From Lunularia cruciata (Eukaryota > Streptophyta > Marchantiopsida > Lunulariales > Lunulariaceae), in NCBI GenBank assembly GCA_948567375.1, contig OX419761.1:38318501-38382500 (forward strand): a stretch of DNA of 64,000 bases, written 5' to 3'. How positions within the stretch are numbered: the stretch's first letter is position 1; each line of letters opens with the position of its first letter. The translations under genes were made by a program, and so were the position numbers. Below are positions 35,601-46,954 of this stretch, one piece after another. The notes under the pieces were generated by a model. That model was not told where the DNA came from. It made no database searches and saw nothing but the letters and a program-made list of their open reading frames with translations.

Positions 35601-37078
35601 TCTGGTTGTGGAGGTAAATTCTAGCCAAGGATGCTTGTTGCTACAATAAACTAACCCATAGATTGTAGGAGCTTGATCATCCAAAGGTGTCACCAGTACC
35701 CAAGGATTCATGTTTTGGGATAGCAAGTTATGGATCCCGGATGACAAGGACCTAAGGACCACCATCCTAACAAAATACCATGATTCTACCATTGCCAATC
35801 ATGTTGGAGTGGACAAAACCTTAGATGCAGCCAAATGCAATTATTATTGGCCCAAGATGAGCAATAATGTGATGGTGTATGTTCAAAGTTGCCTCCTCTA
35901 CCAATAGAATAAAGCTTCTAATCAAGTTCTTGTAGGACTCCTTCAACACGTTGCTACTCCTACACACCATTAGGAATAGGTAAGTATGGCTCTGGTTTGT
36001 GAATTGCCCAAGATTACCTTAGTATTTTATTCCATTGTCGTCTTTGTTGATTGGCCTAGCAAAATGATCCATGTGCATCCTACCACCAAGGATGTGACGG
36101 CTCCCTAATTAGCTCAATTATATTGAGTCGTGTTTTCTCATCATGGCTTGTATCGGGTGCTCATCACTAATAAGGGCACTCAATTCACTAGTTTGTTTTG
36201 GAGAACACTCTTTGGTCTCTTCAAAACCAAATTGGCCATGTCCACAACCTACCATCCATAGACTGATGGTCAAGTAGAGCAAGCTAATCATACAATTGAA
36301 GACATGCTCAGGGGCTTCACCCTAGAAGAGCAAGAAAGATGGACAACTTACTTCCACTGGTAGATTTTGCATACAACAATTCAATGAATGCATCCACACG
36401 GGTCACAAGATTCCTCCTAATGTATGGAGAATATCCTTTCTTACCATCAAGCTTGATGAAGATCCACTTGGTGGATAACAAGCTGGAGGTTGTCAACACT
36501 TCTATTTCTAGAATCCAATAAGGAACGGAGAGCGCCAAAAACAAGTTGCAGATTGCTCAAAATTGACAAAAAATATGCAAATGCACACCTTCAGCACCTG
36601 GAGTTTGATGTGGGAGATCAAGTCTGGTTATCAACAACAAATCTCACATTAGTTGGCCCTTGCAAGCTCAAACCATGTTTTATTGGACCTTTTTCCATAC
36701 TTTGTCAATTGGTGCAATAGCCTACCACCTTGAACTACTGGCTAAAATGAAGATTCATCTGATATTCCATGTCTCCTTACTATGCAGATATATGCACTGA
36801 TCAGAAAGTGTTCCTTCCTTGTAGGAAATTTGACCTTGTCCATTAGTCATTGATGGCACAAAGGAGTATGAAGTCAAATGCATTCTCCATAAGCGCATCC
36901 AAGGTACTCGTCATCCACGTCTGAAATACTTGGTACATTGGAAAGGATACCTATTTTATGAGGCAACATGGGAGCCAATAGTCAACTTGACCCATGCACC
37001 AATGTTAGTGAAATCTTTTTAGCAACAACTTCACAATGAGGGCGTTGCGTCTTAAAAGGAGGGAGGTTTGTAATATTG
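35601..37078 (+). pseudogene. B2 integrase with chromodomain
   Basis: HHCC region: KYHDSTIANHVGVDKTLDAA then CLLYQ (second Cys region degraded) at 35758-35907. Core: 35990-36340 with FVDWPSKMIHVHP-like sequence and stops. Later blocks: 36339-36521 (PLVDFAYNNSMNASTRV) and 36490-36720 (HLQHLEFDVGDQVWLSTTNL). The chromodomain is at about 36865-37015 (EYEVKCILHKRIQGT and LVHWKGYLFYEATWEP in pieces). The polypurine tract precedes the LTR. Confidence 0.75.
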
Positions 37079-37802
37079 ATAGCTAGACATATTATCTAGA
37101 GACAAAATTTGGTTTAGTAACATCTAGAAGGGTGTTATACATGATGGACTAAGTGGATCAGACAGAGTTATCACCAAAAGAGTACTTCTTCTAATAGACC
37201 AAAAATCAAAACATGCTTGGAAACTTTAGAATCAATAGCTAGGTATATTGATCTAGAGGTGAAACTTGGGGTGGTGATATCTAGAAGGATGTTATACATG
37301 ATAGAAAAATTAGATCAGATAGAAGTATCACCAAAAGAGCACTTCTTCTAATAGGGAAAAAACCAAAATAGGCCTGAAAACTTGAGGCAATTTTGGAGGC
37401 TTAAGTAGATTGATTAGGCCTCATAAATATGTAGATGCCCTCCCCTTCCCAAAAAATTGAATGACTAGCCTTCCCTCCTCCTATGTTTGTCTCATCAAGA
37501 GTTTTCCAATGGTACCTCATCCACATGATTTTGAGACTCCTATAAGACGATTCCCTAAAAGATTCCCTTTGGTCACAACCTATTTGACCAATCAGATAGA
37601 CCAAAGGCTGACATGTCACCCATCCAAGCAAGTAATTTAAGGGTGGAGCTCATTGACATGTCACCTATCCATGTACCTAATCCTATGGTGGAGCTTCCTT
37701 GGAAGTGATCCTCTTTGGCTATATAATAAAGAGAAGGTGCTCCTTTGGGGCATTGGAGTTTGAGTGTGGAATTCATGTTTTCTCTATCCTTGGAATATTA
37801 GA
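37079..37802 (+). repeat. Family-B 3' LTR of B2
   Basis: TGTAATATTGATAGC to GGAATATTAGA, about 724 bp, with the TATA-like CTATATAATAAAGAG near 37719. The duplication AGTAG follows. Confidence 0.88.
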
Positions 37803-37807
37803 AGTAG

Positions 37808-38625
37808 AAATCAAAAAGATCAAAGTGATCCAAGCCATAGAAGCTCCAAGTAATTTGAGAGAACTCTAAGCTTTCCTAGTACATGTGGGCTACTACAATA
37901 GATTCATTTCTTAGTATGCAACATTAGCAACTTTGCTCACCAAGTTACTAAAAAAATCAAAACATTATGTGTGGTCACTATAGCAAGAAAAAGCCTTCAT
38001 AATGATGAAGAATAAATAAGTCAAAGCTCTTGTAATGTGAGCTCTAGATTGGGATAACATATATCATGTATATGTAGATATGTCTTTACAGCAAATAGAA
38101 GTTGTGCTCAATCAAAAGAATAATGGTGAGAAGGACTCTTTAATGTACTTTGCTAATAGAAAATGGTCTAATTTTGAGAAAAATCTCACCATTATCAAAA
38201 GAAAGGCACTCAAAATGGTGTACACTTGTACAAAATTCCATCACTACTTGCTAGGTTATAAATTTGTATTTCATGCGGATCATTTTGCCCTACAACACCT
38301 TGGAGATTTTTGTGTATATTTCAAGATGGATACTCCTTTTAGAGGAATTCATTATGTAGGTCAAAAAGAGGATACAACACGGTCATACAGATTATCTCTC
38401 CCAACTCAAAACTCAAGACCAAATGGAAGATATGGGGGATGACTTTGCAAATGAAGGATTGTTTCATATTACAAGAACCCAAGGCACTCGGTACATGGAG
38501 GAGTACAAATACTTATGGTATTTGAAATGGCCCAATGGCATGGATCAGAGCAACTTGCAGTTTGTGGGAGTTGACTTATCTCCTTCCAGGACCATAACAC
38601 AACCAACCATGGTAATCTTTGATTG
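37808..38625 (+). pseudogene. Element D: RT end and RNase H, part 2
   Basis: The reading continues from D part 1: EVEIKKIKVIQAIEAPSNLR, GYYNRFIS, then RNase H (38080-38442: LMYFANRKWSNFEKNLTIIK and FHHYLLGYKFVFHADHFAL). A linker near 38390-38470 (LSQLKTQDQMEDMGDDFANE, in pieces) is typical of the Athila/Tat group just before integrase. Similarity fades at about 38625 and no integrase or LTR of D is seen. Confidence 0.65.
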
Positions 38626-39420
38626 AACAAAAGATTGAGACAATGTATCTGTTAGTGGCATGCAAGTTTTGACAATGTTGAACTAGCTCATTGCGCATTT
38701 CAAATGTCAAATCTCCTGACTACATTATAAAACTCTTGCCCCTATAGTTAAAAAGAAGACTTACTCTCAATTATTTGTTTGGCTATATTGTATAATGTTT
38801 GGTTTTGAATGTGACAATCAAGCCACCACTAGCCACAACTTGCACTATTGTGGACTTTGTCACCAAAATGTGCACAAACTTGCAACTTGTGTGCACTTAG
38901 ATACTACATGAGAACCTAAATTGTGTGTGATTTTCAAATCAATACAGTTTTGATGTTTATTTAAGGTTTAGTAATATCAAAATCAGAGTTACCAGCCCTT
39001 CCACAACTGACTTCCTGCTTAGAATACCTCTCTAATGCAAATTAGTCATTATCAGCTATCAAGCCCAAACATGCTACCCGTGCACTATGTGCCTGGCAGT
39101 AATTATAGTGCCCAGGTGTAGATGGTTAAAATTAGGCAACAAAGCCAGTCTAGCGTCCAACTATTATCGTTGCAGATTAAACCTATAGGTAATTGCTTGT
39201 GTTTTTGCATTATCAATTTACTTGGAAAAAACATGTAAAGATGTTTCATTGTAATTATTTTAATTTTTATTTAATATTTCCCTATTTTAAATATAAATTA
39301 TTATTGTAAATATATAATTTAATTCAAAAATATATTTCAATTAGAAACAAATGTGTTTGCAAGTATGGGAAGATATAGAGAGGGCCATCAAGTGTTACTA
39401 TTGTTATTCTTGTGCTAGCC
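38626..39420. other. No gene seen between D and the non-LTR element
   Basis: AT-rich sequence with no convincing frame. An A/T-only-like stretch lies near 39240-39340. It may be intergenic DNA or unrecognised repeat. Confidence 0.4.
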
Positions 39421-40239
39421 ATGGCTACACCTTCCCATGTGGAGCCGCCTCACGTGGCTCGAGATACACCATGCCCGGTGTGTCACCAACGCTTTACCTA
39501 CAGGGAGTAAAACCCATGTGGGAAGGATGCACAAGGACTATAATTGGACCACTTGGGATGCCCACATGAGGCAAGCAACCACATCAATAGTTGTGATACT
39601 CAAGATTACACATGCTTCTTCTATCCTTTTGTTGATCATTTTGAGGATACCAATCGAGTCGTATGAGTGGTTAGCTTCTCAAAAGAGTTGCATTTTAAGG
39701 TTATTTGAGACTAGTTTTCCATGTCCATTTCTATTTCATAGACTACTCCACACACTCCATGATGAGGCTAGATAGGCTTTTTGCCTACCACTTGATTGTT
39801 GGCACGTGATCCCTTGGACAATTTAGCATGGTTCCTATTCCTCTTACTCCCTTGATGGTACTTTTGTTATGCTAGAGTGGGGTGTACGGGCATAGAGAGG
39901 TAGCTATTAGATTTTTTTCAATTCTGAGCAGGAGATTGGGTGGCCCTTCAAGAGGAGTATGTTAGGGCTACACGTATTAGGAGACAAGTTTTGCCATAGG
40001 ATGCCATAGAGTCCACTTGATTATGACCGTGTATGACATTGGGTCAAGTGGGAGAGTTTAGTAGAGCACATGAGCACTACATCCTTTGTCTATGGCTAGC
40101 CCTACTAATGAGACTATCTATTCCCTATGCTCACTACATCATATAGCAATAGAAGGATTACCGCTAGAGGTCTTAGATTATCAGCCTAAGTAGCCTTTAT
40201 GTCTTAATAGGTTGCTTTTTGCACAAGTATTGTGCATTG

Positions 40240-41580
40240 CCCCTTGCCTTTCCTTAGGAAGCTTGTCAAGGATGGTTTATGAGCACCTTAGAGATTGCTT
40301 TCAGGTAGCTGATCCTTTTAGTGGTTTTACTGAGTTGTTTCAAGTGGCTGCAATAGTAGCAAGAGGAGACATTCCTATGTTTGTTAGTTAGGTATTAGGT
40401 GCTAGTTGACTTCTTGCTATGGAGAAGGACACGGGGAGCATTAGACCAATTGCTATTGGAGATATGTTTTTTGTGTTTGGTTGGTTGTACCATTCTCCTT
40501 CAGCGTCGTTCTCACTTTCAACAGTACCTTAGCTCACATTAGTTTGAGGTAGCTACACAAGGAGGATATGAAGCCATATCTCTAGGCATTAGGGCACTCC
40601 TATATATCCATCTGGAATAGGTCATCCTATAGGTGGATGTTGAGAACATTTTAATAGTGTCTCATGGGCATCCATCTTTAGAGAGCTTAAAGAAGCTGGT
40701 GGATCATTGGTGAGTCTTATTCCTTTTGTGCATTCTTTTTATGGCTCTCTTGCTTCCCTTTACTACCAACATGGTTGTTCACTAGAGAGAGTCACCGTCT
40801 TGGAGTCAATTGTTGGTACACACCAAGGAGATCCTTTAGGGGGACCTTTATTTGCATGGATCACTTCAAAGCTCTCCTATCTACTACTTTGGCCATATTA
40901 GGTTGTGTATTTCCGTCCTTGGTAGATGATACACACATTGTGGGCCATGTAGATCAGATTAGGCAAGCCTTTGACCACGTGACTACCAAGCTACATCCAG
41001 TAGGCTTGAGAGTCAAGGTGTCAAAGTATAGGGCATGGTTCCCTTTAGGTATCCCTCTCCACCTTGAGCTTCTAGGGAGGTGTGTCACATCTGCAAACTG
41101 ACTATGTGTTCTTGGAGTGCCAATAGGATCTAAGGATTTTGTCACATGCTTTTTAGATGCTGCCCTTGAAGAGGATCGTCTCCATGTGGATGACCTTCCA
41201 TTACTAGGAGATCCACAAGTGACATTTGGTATACTCTCCTCTAGTATTGCTCATTGGCCAACTTACCTCATTCATATAGTTCCTCCCTCCTCATCCTTCC
41301 TATCACATCTTTGAGCCTTTGATAGGAAGAGCATGGGAGTCTTTGGTGATATCATTGGACCAAGGACATTTGAGTGTGTGATAGGGGATTTAGCATGTAG
41401 ACAGCTGGCTCTGCCAATCTCGTGTGGAGGGGTTGGCTTGCTATGTATGGAAGAGGTGGCACCTATAGCATTTTTGGGTAGTTGGGCTCTCTTGGCACCC
41501 CTACTTTCCTTGCATTTTGTGGTTGTTGATAGGCCAGTTTTGGAGGCTTATGTGATAGAGGTGGAGGAGGAATCCTTTTC
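40240..41580 (+). pseudogene. Non-LTR reverse transcriptase remnant
   Basis: Recognisable pieces: DPFSGFTELFQVAAIVARGD near 40310, SIRPIAIGDMFF near 40438-40475, GTHQGDPLGGPLFA near 40815-40855 (the family's QGDPLGP motif), SLVDDTHIVG near 40918-40947 (catalytic xVDD with both Asp present), and LPISCGGVGLLCMEEVAPIA followed by FLGSWALLAP at about 41409-41500. At least five frame changes separate them. Confidence 0.65.
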
Positions 41581-41864
41581 TCTCTAGATTTTATTGAGGT
41601 AGATGAGAGAAGTCATCCTCACTAGCACAAGAGGACTTTCCAACTTTTGCTTCACTATCATCAAATTGGACTAAAGGTTTATCGTCTTCCTTGATGGAGC
41701 GACAATATGAGCATACGCTACATTCTCTCTTAGTTGACTCGTCCATTTCTTAGACTACTAGAGCACGTCTTCACTCTTGCTCTGGCAAGGGTGTTGGCTC
41801 TTGGATCCTAGCTTGACCATGCATTAGAGCATTTTGACTCGCACCAATTACTTTCTCTACAACG

Positions 41865-42403
41865 ATGAGGTTTTGCCTAGGTTTGGTCCACCCATATGCA
41901 TCTTCATTACTCACTTGTGATTGTGGTTCTACACTAGATGCAGCAGCGGTCCATATGACACAGTGTCCCTTTGGAGGACAGCGGATAGCTACCCATGATG
42001 TTATTAGGGACACAATGTTTGCTATGCACGCGAGAGTGGATACTTGGCTTGGAAGGAGCATTCATATGCTTTGCAAACAACACGTGTTAGGGCAGACTTA
42101 TACTTGGTCCGAGATGATCAGGTGACAGTAGCAAATGTTGTGGTTATAGACTCTATGCCATATACAATTTCGGAGGGAGTGATTACCCATCCCCCTAGAT
42201 GGGCTGCAAGTGTAGCAGCAAGTCACAAGGTCTCCAAGTACAAGGGCATGCAACAAGGTCACCTCTTTGTTCCTCTAGCCTTGGAGTTATATGGAGTGAT
42301 GGACGTGGTGTTCGACACATTTGTCAGGGAGTGCACGAGAGCTTATCATGTTAGGCGCCACAGTGTATCACTTTCATTCTCACTAGCATATTTTAGGCAA
42401 TAG
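41865..42403 (+). pseudogene. Non-LTR element C-terminus: CCHC finger and nuclease-like domain
   Basis: CDCGSTLDAAAVHMTQC (from 41916) followed by GGQRIATHDVIRD is the Cys/His knuckle common in this RT group. In the overlapping frame 42044-42403, VRDDQVTVANVVVIDS, then HKVSKYKGM and FVPLALELYGVMD resemble a PD-(D/E)xK restriction-like endonuclease: Asp in VVVIDS and the Lys of K-x-x-K-Y. The nuclease assignment is by pattern only. The frame ends at TAG 42401-42403. Confidence 0.5.
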
Positions 42404-42660
42404 GTGTCCATTGCTCTATAGAGTGCAATGGTTGGGGCAATCCATAAGAGAGCAATCACACTAGGTGGTGCTTCTTCAAATGCTCCAATTGTTTGTTGAC
42501 AGTTATGACTTGCATAGCTCGGTGGGTGCGGTAGGGCAGATTTCTCAAATAGACTCTATTGGGGCTTAGCCTCATTTTACCTTTTTCATCTCTCCCTTGT
42601 AAGGCTTGAGGGGGTCATCCCAATCTAAGAGTTTTCTACGCAGTCGCCCCTTTTCTACTT

Positions 42661-43148
42661 TTCTATTAGCATCTCACTTCTAATCCATCTCCATTCATTT
42701 CGCAAAAATAATAAATATATATCACTGCAAAAATACAAGGCTACAGTATATATGACTTGGCGCCTAACTAGCGTCAGTTTGTGAAGTATCTCTGCAGTGC
42801 CAAATTTCATGTATCTTGCGCGAGTACTGTCCCTCTAATTTAGATATATAGGGATATACGTGGACATAATATCTTCTGTTGTATATATGATGCAACGTGG
42901 CTTACCTTACTCTTTGTTTATGTCTTAATTACAGCCGCGGGGTTACTGGGTACAACATAATAGACTAAAATGCATTTAGAGTTGTTATACAATACACAGC
43001 AGTGGAAAAGAAGGAAACTTATTTCTATCAATTTATCGCTTTCCAGAATGATGTAGGAACTGGTCATTTTCGCGGATCGATTGTATTAGCTATGTGTAAT
43101 TTTCTGATCTTGAAAATCAGAACATTCTATATAAATTGCAAAATATAG
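42661..43148. other. Intergenic, no gene seen
   Basis: No frame or repeat is recognised here. The 3' end of the non-LTR element (CGCAGTCGCCCCTTTTC) marks its left edge. Confidence 0.4.
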
Positions 43149-43605
43149 TTGCTTATGGGATAGTTAGATGTAGTTATTTCTTCTTTTATTGACCTTTTTA
43201 TCTAACTCTATACATAGGGCAGGAACTTTAATCCTCTCCTTGCCATATGTAAGATACAAATGTTGTTTAAACCATATATTAAGCATAATAATAATCGTTA
43301 GGTTCAAAATGAGGACTAACCGAAATACCGAGTCTTCATACTCGACACGACTTTGTCTAATCATCGCAATATTTTTGCGATGACAAGTTGCAAAGAATCG
43401 TTGCTTATGGGTTAGATAGGAGTTGTTACTTTTCCTTTTATTGACCTATTTATCTAACTCTTGATATGTGCCAGGAAGTTTAATCTTTTCTCTTTTATAC
43501 GTCAAGATGAAATATTTCTTATACCATATATTAAGCATAGTAATAATTATTAGGTTCAAAATGTGCACTTCTACCACGTACCGAGTCGGAAAACTCGTCA
43601 CATCT
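43149..43605 (+). repeat. Two tandem ~210-bp repeats, each ending in a CGAGT/ACTCG hairpin
   Basis: Copy 1 begins TTGCTTATGGGATAG at 43149 and copy 2 begins TTGCTTATGGGTTAG at 43401. They share TTTATCTAACTC, ACCATATATTAAGCATA and AATAATNNTTAGGTTCAAAA. Each ends in a small stem-loop: CGAGT-N6-ACTCG at 43329-43344 and 43582-43597, with differing loops. Between them is a 9-bp perfect hairpin, TCATCGCAA-TATTT-TTGCGATGA (43361-43383). It may be an unnamed small repeat or MITE-like pair. Confidence 0.7.
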
Positions 43606-43996
43606 TTTATATAAAACTAAGAAGGAAACGAGAAGGTTAGTTCGCACAAAATGTGAGAAACCCTCGTCAGCGTCGGTAAAGTATTAGGAATGCTTCTAAG
43701 TAAAGGTTCGAAATTTTATTTGAGAAGAGCGATCGTGTAGAAAACAAAAAGAATATGAAAATCCCATCAAGCAATACCAAGGTGAGAAAAAAAGACTTAA
43801 GCTCAATAGTATCGAGATGAGAAATCTGCCTTATCGCATTTAGAATATCGCATTCGAGCGACGTAATGCGTAAGGTCTACAGTGTACCCAAGCATTCGAG
43901 GAAACATTACTTAGTGTGATTTCTCTCCGTGTATTGCGATTTATTCGAGTGATTATGGTGGCGGGCCCCTTCTTATGGTGTGAAAAGGATTTCCAT

Positions 43997-44093
43997 CTGT
44001 ACCCTGTACTGTGCTTCTGTACGCTTCTCACTACTGTACTTTACTCTGTACGTTGAGCTCTAATATACTGTACTTCTGTATGCTGCGCTGTAC
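43997..44093 (+). promoter_or_regulatory. Cluster of seven CTGTAC motifs upstream of the oxygenase gene
   Basis: CTGTAC occurs at 43997, 44004, 44017, 44034, 44046, 44068 and 44088, about 500-600 bp before the start codon at 44597. GTAC is the core bound by SBP-box (SPL) factors and the copper-response element core in green plants. The cluster could be regulatory or simply a decayed short tandem repeat. Confidence 0.4.
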
Positions 44094-44596
44094 GGTAGCC
44101 CTTTGTCGAGGAGGACGGGGAGCTCCATGGTGGAACCGAACAACACATACACGGTGGGTTGAATTAACCACCAAACACGTCCTGCTCCTGCTAATCATTG
44201 GCTGACATGCTGACGTGTACCCAAACGATCCACAATGGGGCGAGAAGCGGACTACAACACTGAAGAAATCGTCGGCGTTGCAGTTATTTGCTTGGAGTCG
44301 TGGAAGACTTGCCGCTAATTCGAAGCTTCGGAAGCTTTGTCGTGTACCGGTATTACGAGAACGGATTGCGAGGGGACATGGTTGCGATCTCTACAAGTTC
44401 GAGCTCAGCATCAGGAGAAGAGCAGTTTCATAGCCTGCTCTCGAAGGAAAGAGAGGGTTTCTCATTACATAGCATCTATTTTTGGTTTTGCAGGCAGGTT
44501 GGGATAACGAAACAAGCGCAAGTTCAAGGTTAGTGGCAGAGCCTTTAGTTCCTTAACCTGTACCTCTGGCTCACAACTTCGTTATCGAGGAGAAGA
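44094..44596 (+). promoter_or_regulatory. 5' flank / probable 5' UTR of the oxygenase gene
   Basis: GC content rises here relative to the repeats. The start codon context AGAATGG has A at -3 and G at +4, a favourable initiation context. Short frames at 44215-44533 (such as 44288-44533) do not resemble known proteins and may be upstream ORFs or UTR. No TATA box is clear close to the gene. A TATATAAAA-like run lies near 43607. Confidence 0.4.
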
Positions 44597-46954
44597 ATGG
44601 ATGGTCGGCCCCACAAGATTGTTTTGATTGAGTACCAGGAGCTTTGGGGAGAAGCGGCTAAATTGCGCCGATCGGCTGATTCTGCCCGTTTCGAGAACGA
44701 AAAGAGTGGCCAGAATGCAGGGGTGACTGGGATATCAGCAGGCGTTCGGGTGGAGCTGAGACAAGACTACAGCGATAGTGATTCTAGTGGGGAGAAGATT
44801 TTTGGCGAAGAGAAGGTTCTGCTTCGCGATCACGGTGAGTATCGAGGGTGGGAGCAGGGTTTTAGGTGCGGAGAGGCCGAGCTAGCCAGAGCTCAATCTG
44901 CAGCTAATGCTGCAGAAGTTCATGAAGAAATACGTATTTTGGGGAATCCAATTGCAGATAGGAGGAGGACAGATGCTGTGAGATCTTGCGGCGCGGAGTC
45001 GTCTGCTCTTGGGTTTAACCCCAGCGATTATTCCTGCTCGAAGCATCTAGATCCTTGCCTAAAATTTGACCGCGATTACAATATTTGCGAGGATGGATCG
45101 AGGACTGCGGGAGGAGGAAACAATGTTGCAGTTCCGAATTTATCGTCGAATTTGCTTGACATCCAACTGGAAGGTGGAGGTGATATTGCAAGAAATGTAA
45201 CGAGGGTTTTGGGACGTACTGGACCCGGTCTGCTGGCAGTGAGGGGAGTTCCGCAAATGGCCGAGCTGCGAAAGCGCTTACTTCCCCTGGCAAAGAAGTT
45301 GGCACTTATGCCGGATGTATTGCGTCGTCTCGTTCTTAAGGTAGCCTGTTGTGACTAGAATGTGTATGAATGTTTGACAGGTCGAAATCTGGACCCAATC
45401 TAGAAATTGGGAAAGAACAACGAAGATTCTGGTTAGAATTTCCACACGCTTATCTTCCACAGATTGTAGAGTTTGAATTCATTGCATAATGAATCATAAT
45501 TCAGGTCGACCCCGGAGCAAGGTAGGCAGAATCAGGTGGCAACTACGTTGCCTGTATCTCAGTCGGATCAATCGGTATTCTCTCGAAGTGAAAATGGAGA
45601 GGGGACAATCAGGAACGATTACTTTCAGGAGTGTAGATATTTTACTCCTTGGACAACCCCGAGTTATATGCATCGTACTCTGATCATCTTGTTCGTTCAT
45701 CTACAGGAGCATGATCTCTGCACCGATGTTCCACTGAAGAGCCCCGATCGACCTGTATCAGCTTTTGCTACTCAATTACGTTATGGGAGTCAAGGCAGAC
45801 TGAAGACGGTCTCCGACAATACCTTCCGGTCGAATGGAGTTTCCTCTTCTAGCCCCAGCGACAATTTGAACAGCTCAGAGGCACGGGATGAAAAATCTCC
45901 GACATGCAATAACGCGATGGACAACGATTTAGAGGAGCTTGGAGGAATTCTGAGGCAACTAGGAGAATGCATGGTCGATATAGGTATACTTGTTGCACGG
46001 CTTTGTGATTCTGTTATTCCTGGTGCTGAGCTTGAAGACGCTATATGGGAAGCTGGAACAGCCAAGGGGCGTCTTGTTCACTACCACGCACAGTCGGAGA
46101 GCAAAGTCATGTCTTTGATGTCCTCCAAGACAAAGAACGGATTGCAGAAGAAAGCGCAAAGACAGATCTCCAAAGCCTCACAGGCCGGGACCACTAACTT
46201 CCACAAATCTAAGTCTGCAAAGCCCGGGACAAATTTGCCACAGGAAATTGCAGGGCATGGAACGGCTGATTTATGGCAGCAATGGCATTACGACTATGGA
46301 CTCCTCACTGTTTTAACATCTCCCATGTTTTTGTCCATGGAATTTTCTGAACCGAGTGTCTCTGAAATGTTCGATCGAGATCATATTGCTGGCCACAACT
46401 CTGGGTTGAAAATTCTGCATCAAGGTGTAAGTCAGTATGTGAGCATCCCACCGGATTGTTTGATTGTCCAAGTCGGTGAGGCTGCCCAGATTCTTTCCGG
46501 TGGCAACTTAGCAGCGACAGCCCACTGTGTATCCAGACCACCTCAGGCGCACGTGAGCAGGGAGACGTTTGTAGTATTTCTGCAACCTGCTTGGCATAGA
46601 TCTCTGAGTCCACCTCGTGGTTTTGTAAGGGAGGCGGTGCTGAATCTACGGAATGGAGGATTGTGTTCATTAAAGACAAATCAAAGCACACACAGTGATG
46701 CACCAGTCTCCAGTGCCACCCAACGTCCGGACTTTCAAGATGAAGAGGACTGTTGCCAGGAAGGAGTAACGCGTACTGCTAGACAGCCCGAAGACTATCC
46801 GAGTTCATTGCATGGATTCAATCAATATCACCAGTTATTACAAGCAGTACCAGCTCTGGCTTCGCGGTGGAGCGATGGTTGTTCTTTCGCTGAGTTCTCT
46901 AAGGTTACTACTCAAAAGTATTACGGTGCAAATGGGAGCCAGCCACAGAAATGA
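44597..46954 (+). CDS. Plant 2-oxoglutarate/Fe(II)-dependent oxygenase-like protein
   Basis: Two exons, 44597-45340 and 45707-46954, join in phase 0 through a 366-bp GT-AG intron (AAG/GTAGCC … CTACAG/GAG), giving 663 aa. The joined border reads LRRLVLK/EHDLCTDVPLKSPDR. The C-terminal two thirds match a plant family annotated as 2OG-Fe(II) oxygenase-like (Arabidopsis At3g63290 type): RQLGECMVDIGILVARLCDS; AKGRLVHYHAQSE; LWQQWHYDYGLLTVLTSPMF; VQVGEAAQILSGGNLAATAH; SRETFVVFLQPAW; FAEFSKVTTQKYYG. Predicted iron ligands are His442, Asp444 (HYD) and His521 (TAHC), with Arg533 12 residues after the last His as the 2OG-binding residue. The substrate is unknown. Residues 1-248 are low-similarity and probably disordered in part. 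No signal peptide or membrane segment is evident. The start codon has a good context. It is convergent with the RPAP3-like gene. An alternative reading through the intron (open from 45536) is not favoured because the family joins at EHDL. Confidence 0.85.

Larger units (their letters stand above)
31282..37802 (+). mobile_element. Ty3/gypsy chromovirus family B, complete copy B2
   Basis: 6,521 bp from TGTAATACC to ATATTAGA (terminal CA changed to GA), flanked by the perfect duplication AGTAG (31277-31281 and 37803-37807). The D reading frame continues across it (GVEVEIKKIKVIQ). The order is 5' LTR, primer site TAGTATCATAGCAGG (32015), gag, protease, RT, RNase H, integrase, chromodomain, polypurine tract AAAAGGAGGGAGG (about 37065), 3' LTR. 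All genes carry stops. Confidence 0.9.
39421..42660 (+). mobile_element. Non-LTR retrotransposon, R2-like architecture, decayed
   Basis: The domain order is N-terminal zinc-finger-like CPVCHQRF (39472-39495, in frame with an ATG at 39421), reverse transcriptase, CCHC-type zinc region, and a restriction-endonuclease-like C-terminus. No LTRs are present. A second copy of its 3' end occurs at 48079-48645. Frames are broken throughout. R2-type elements nick their target with the C-terminal nuclease and prime reverse transcription from the nick. Confidence 0.6.

Noticed and set aside
45536-45706. Reading the oxygenase CDS through 45536-45706 as exon
   Set aside because: The frame is open, but the family joins at EHDL and the intron 45341-45706 has clean GT-AG borders in phase 0. 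The extra 57 codons have no family counterpart.
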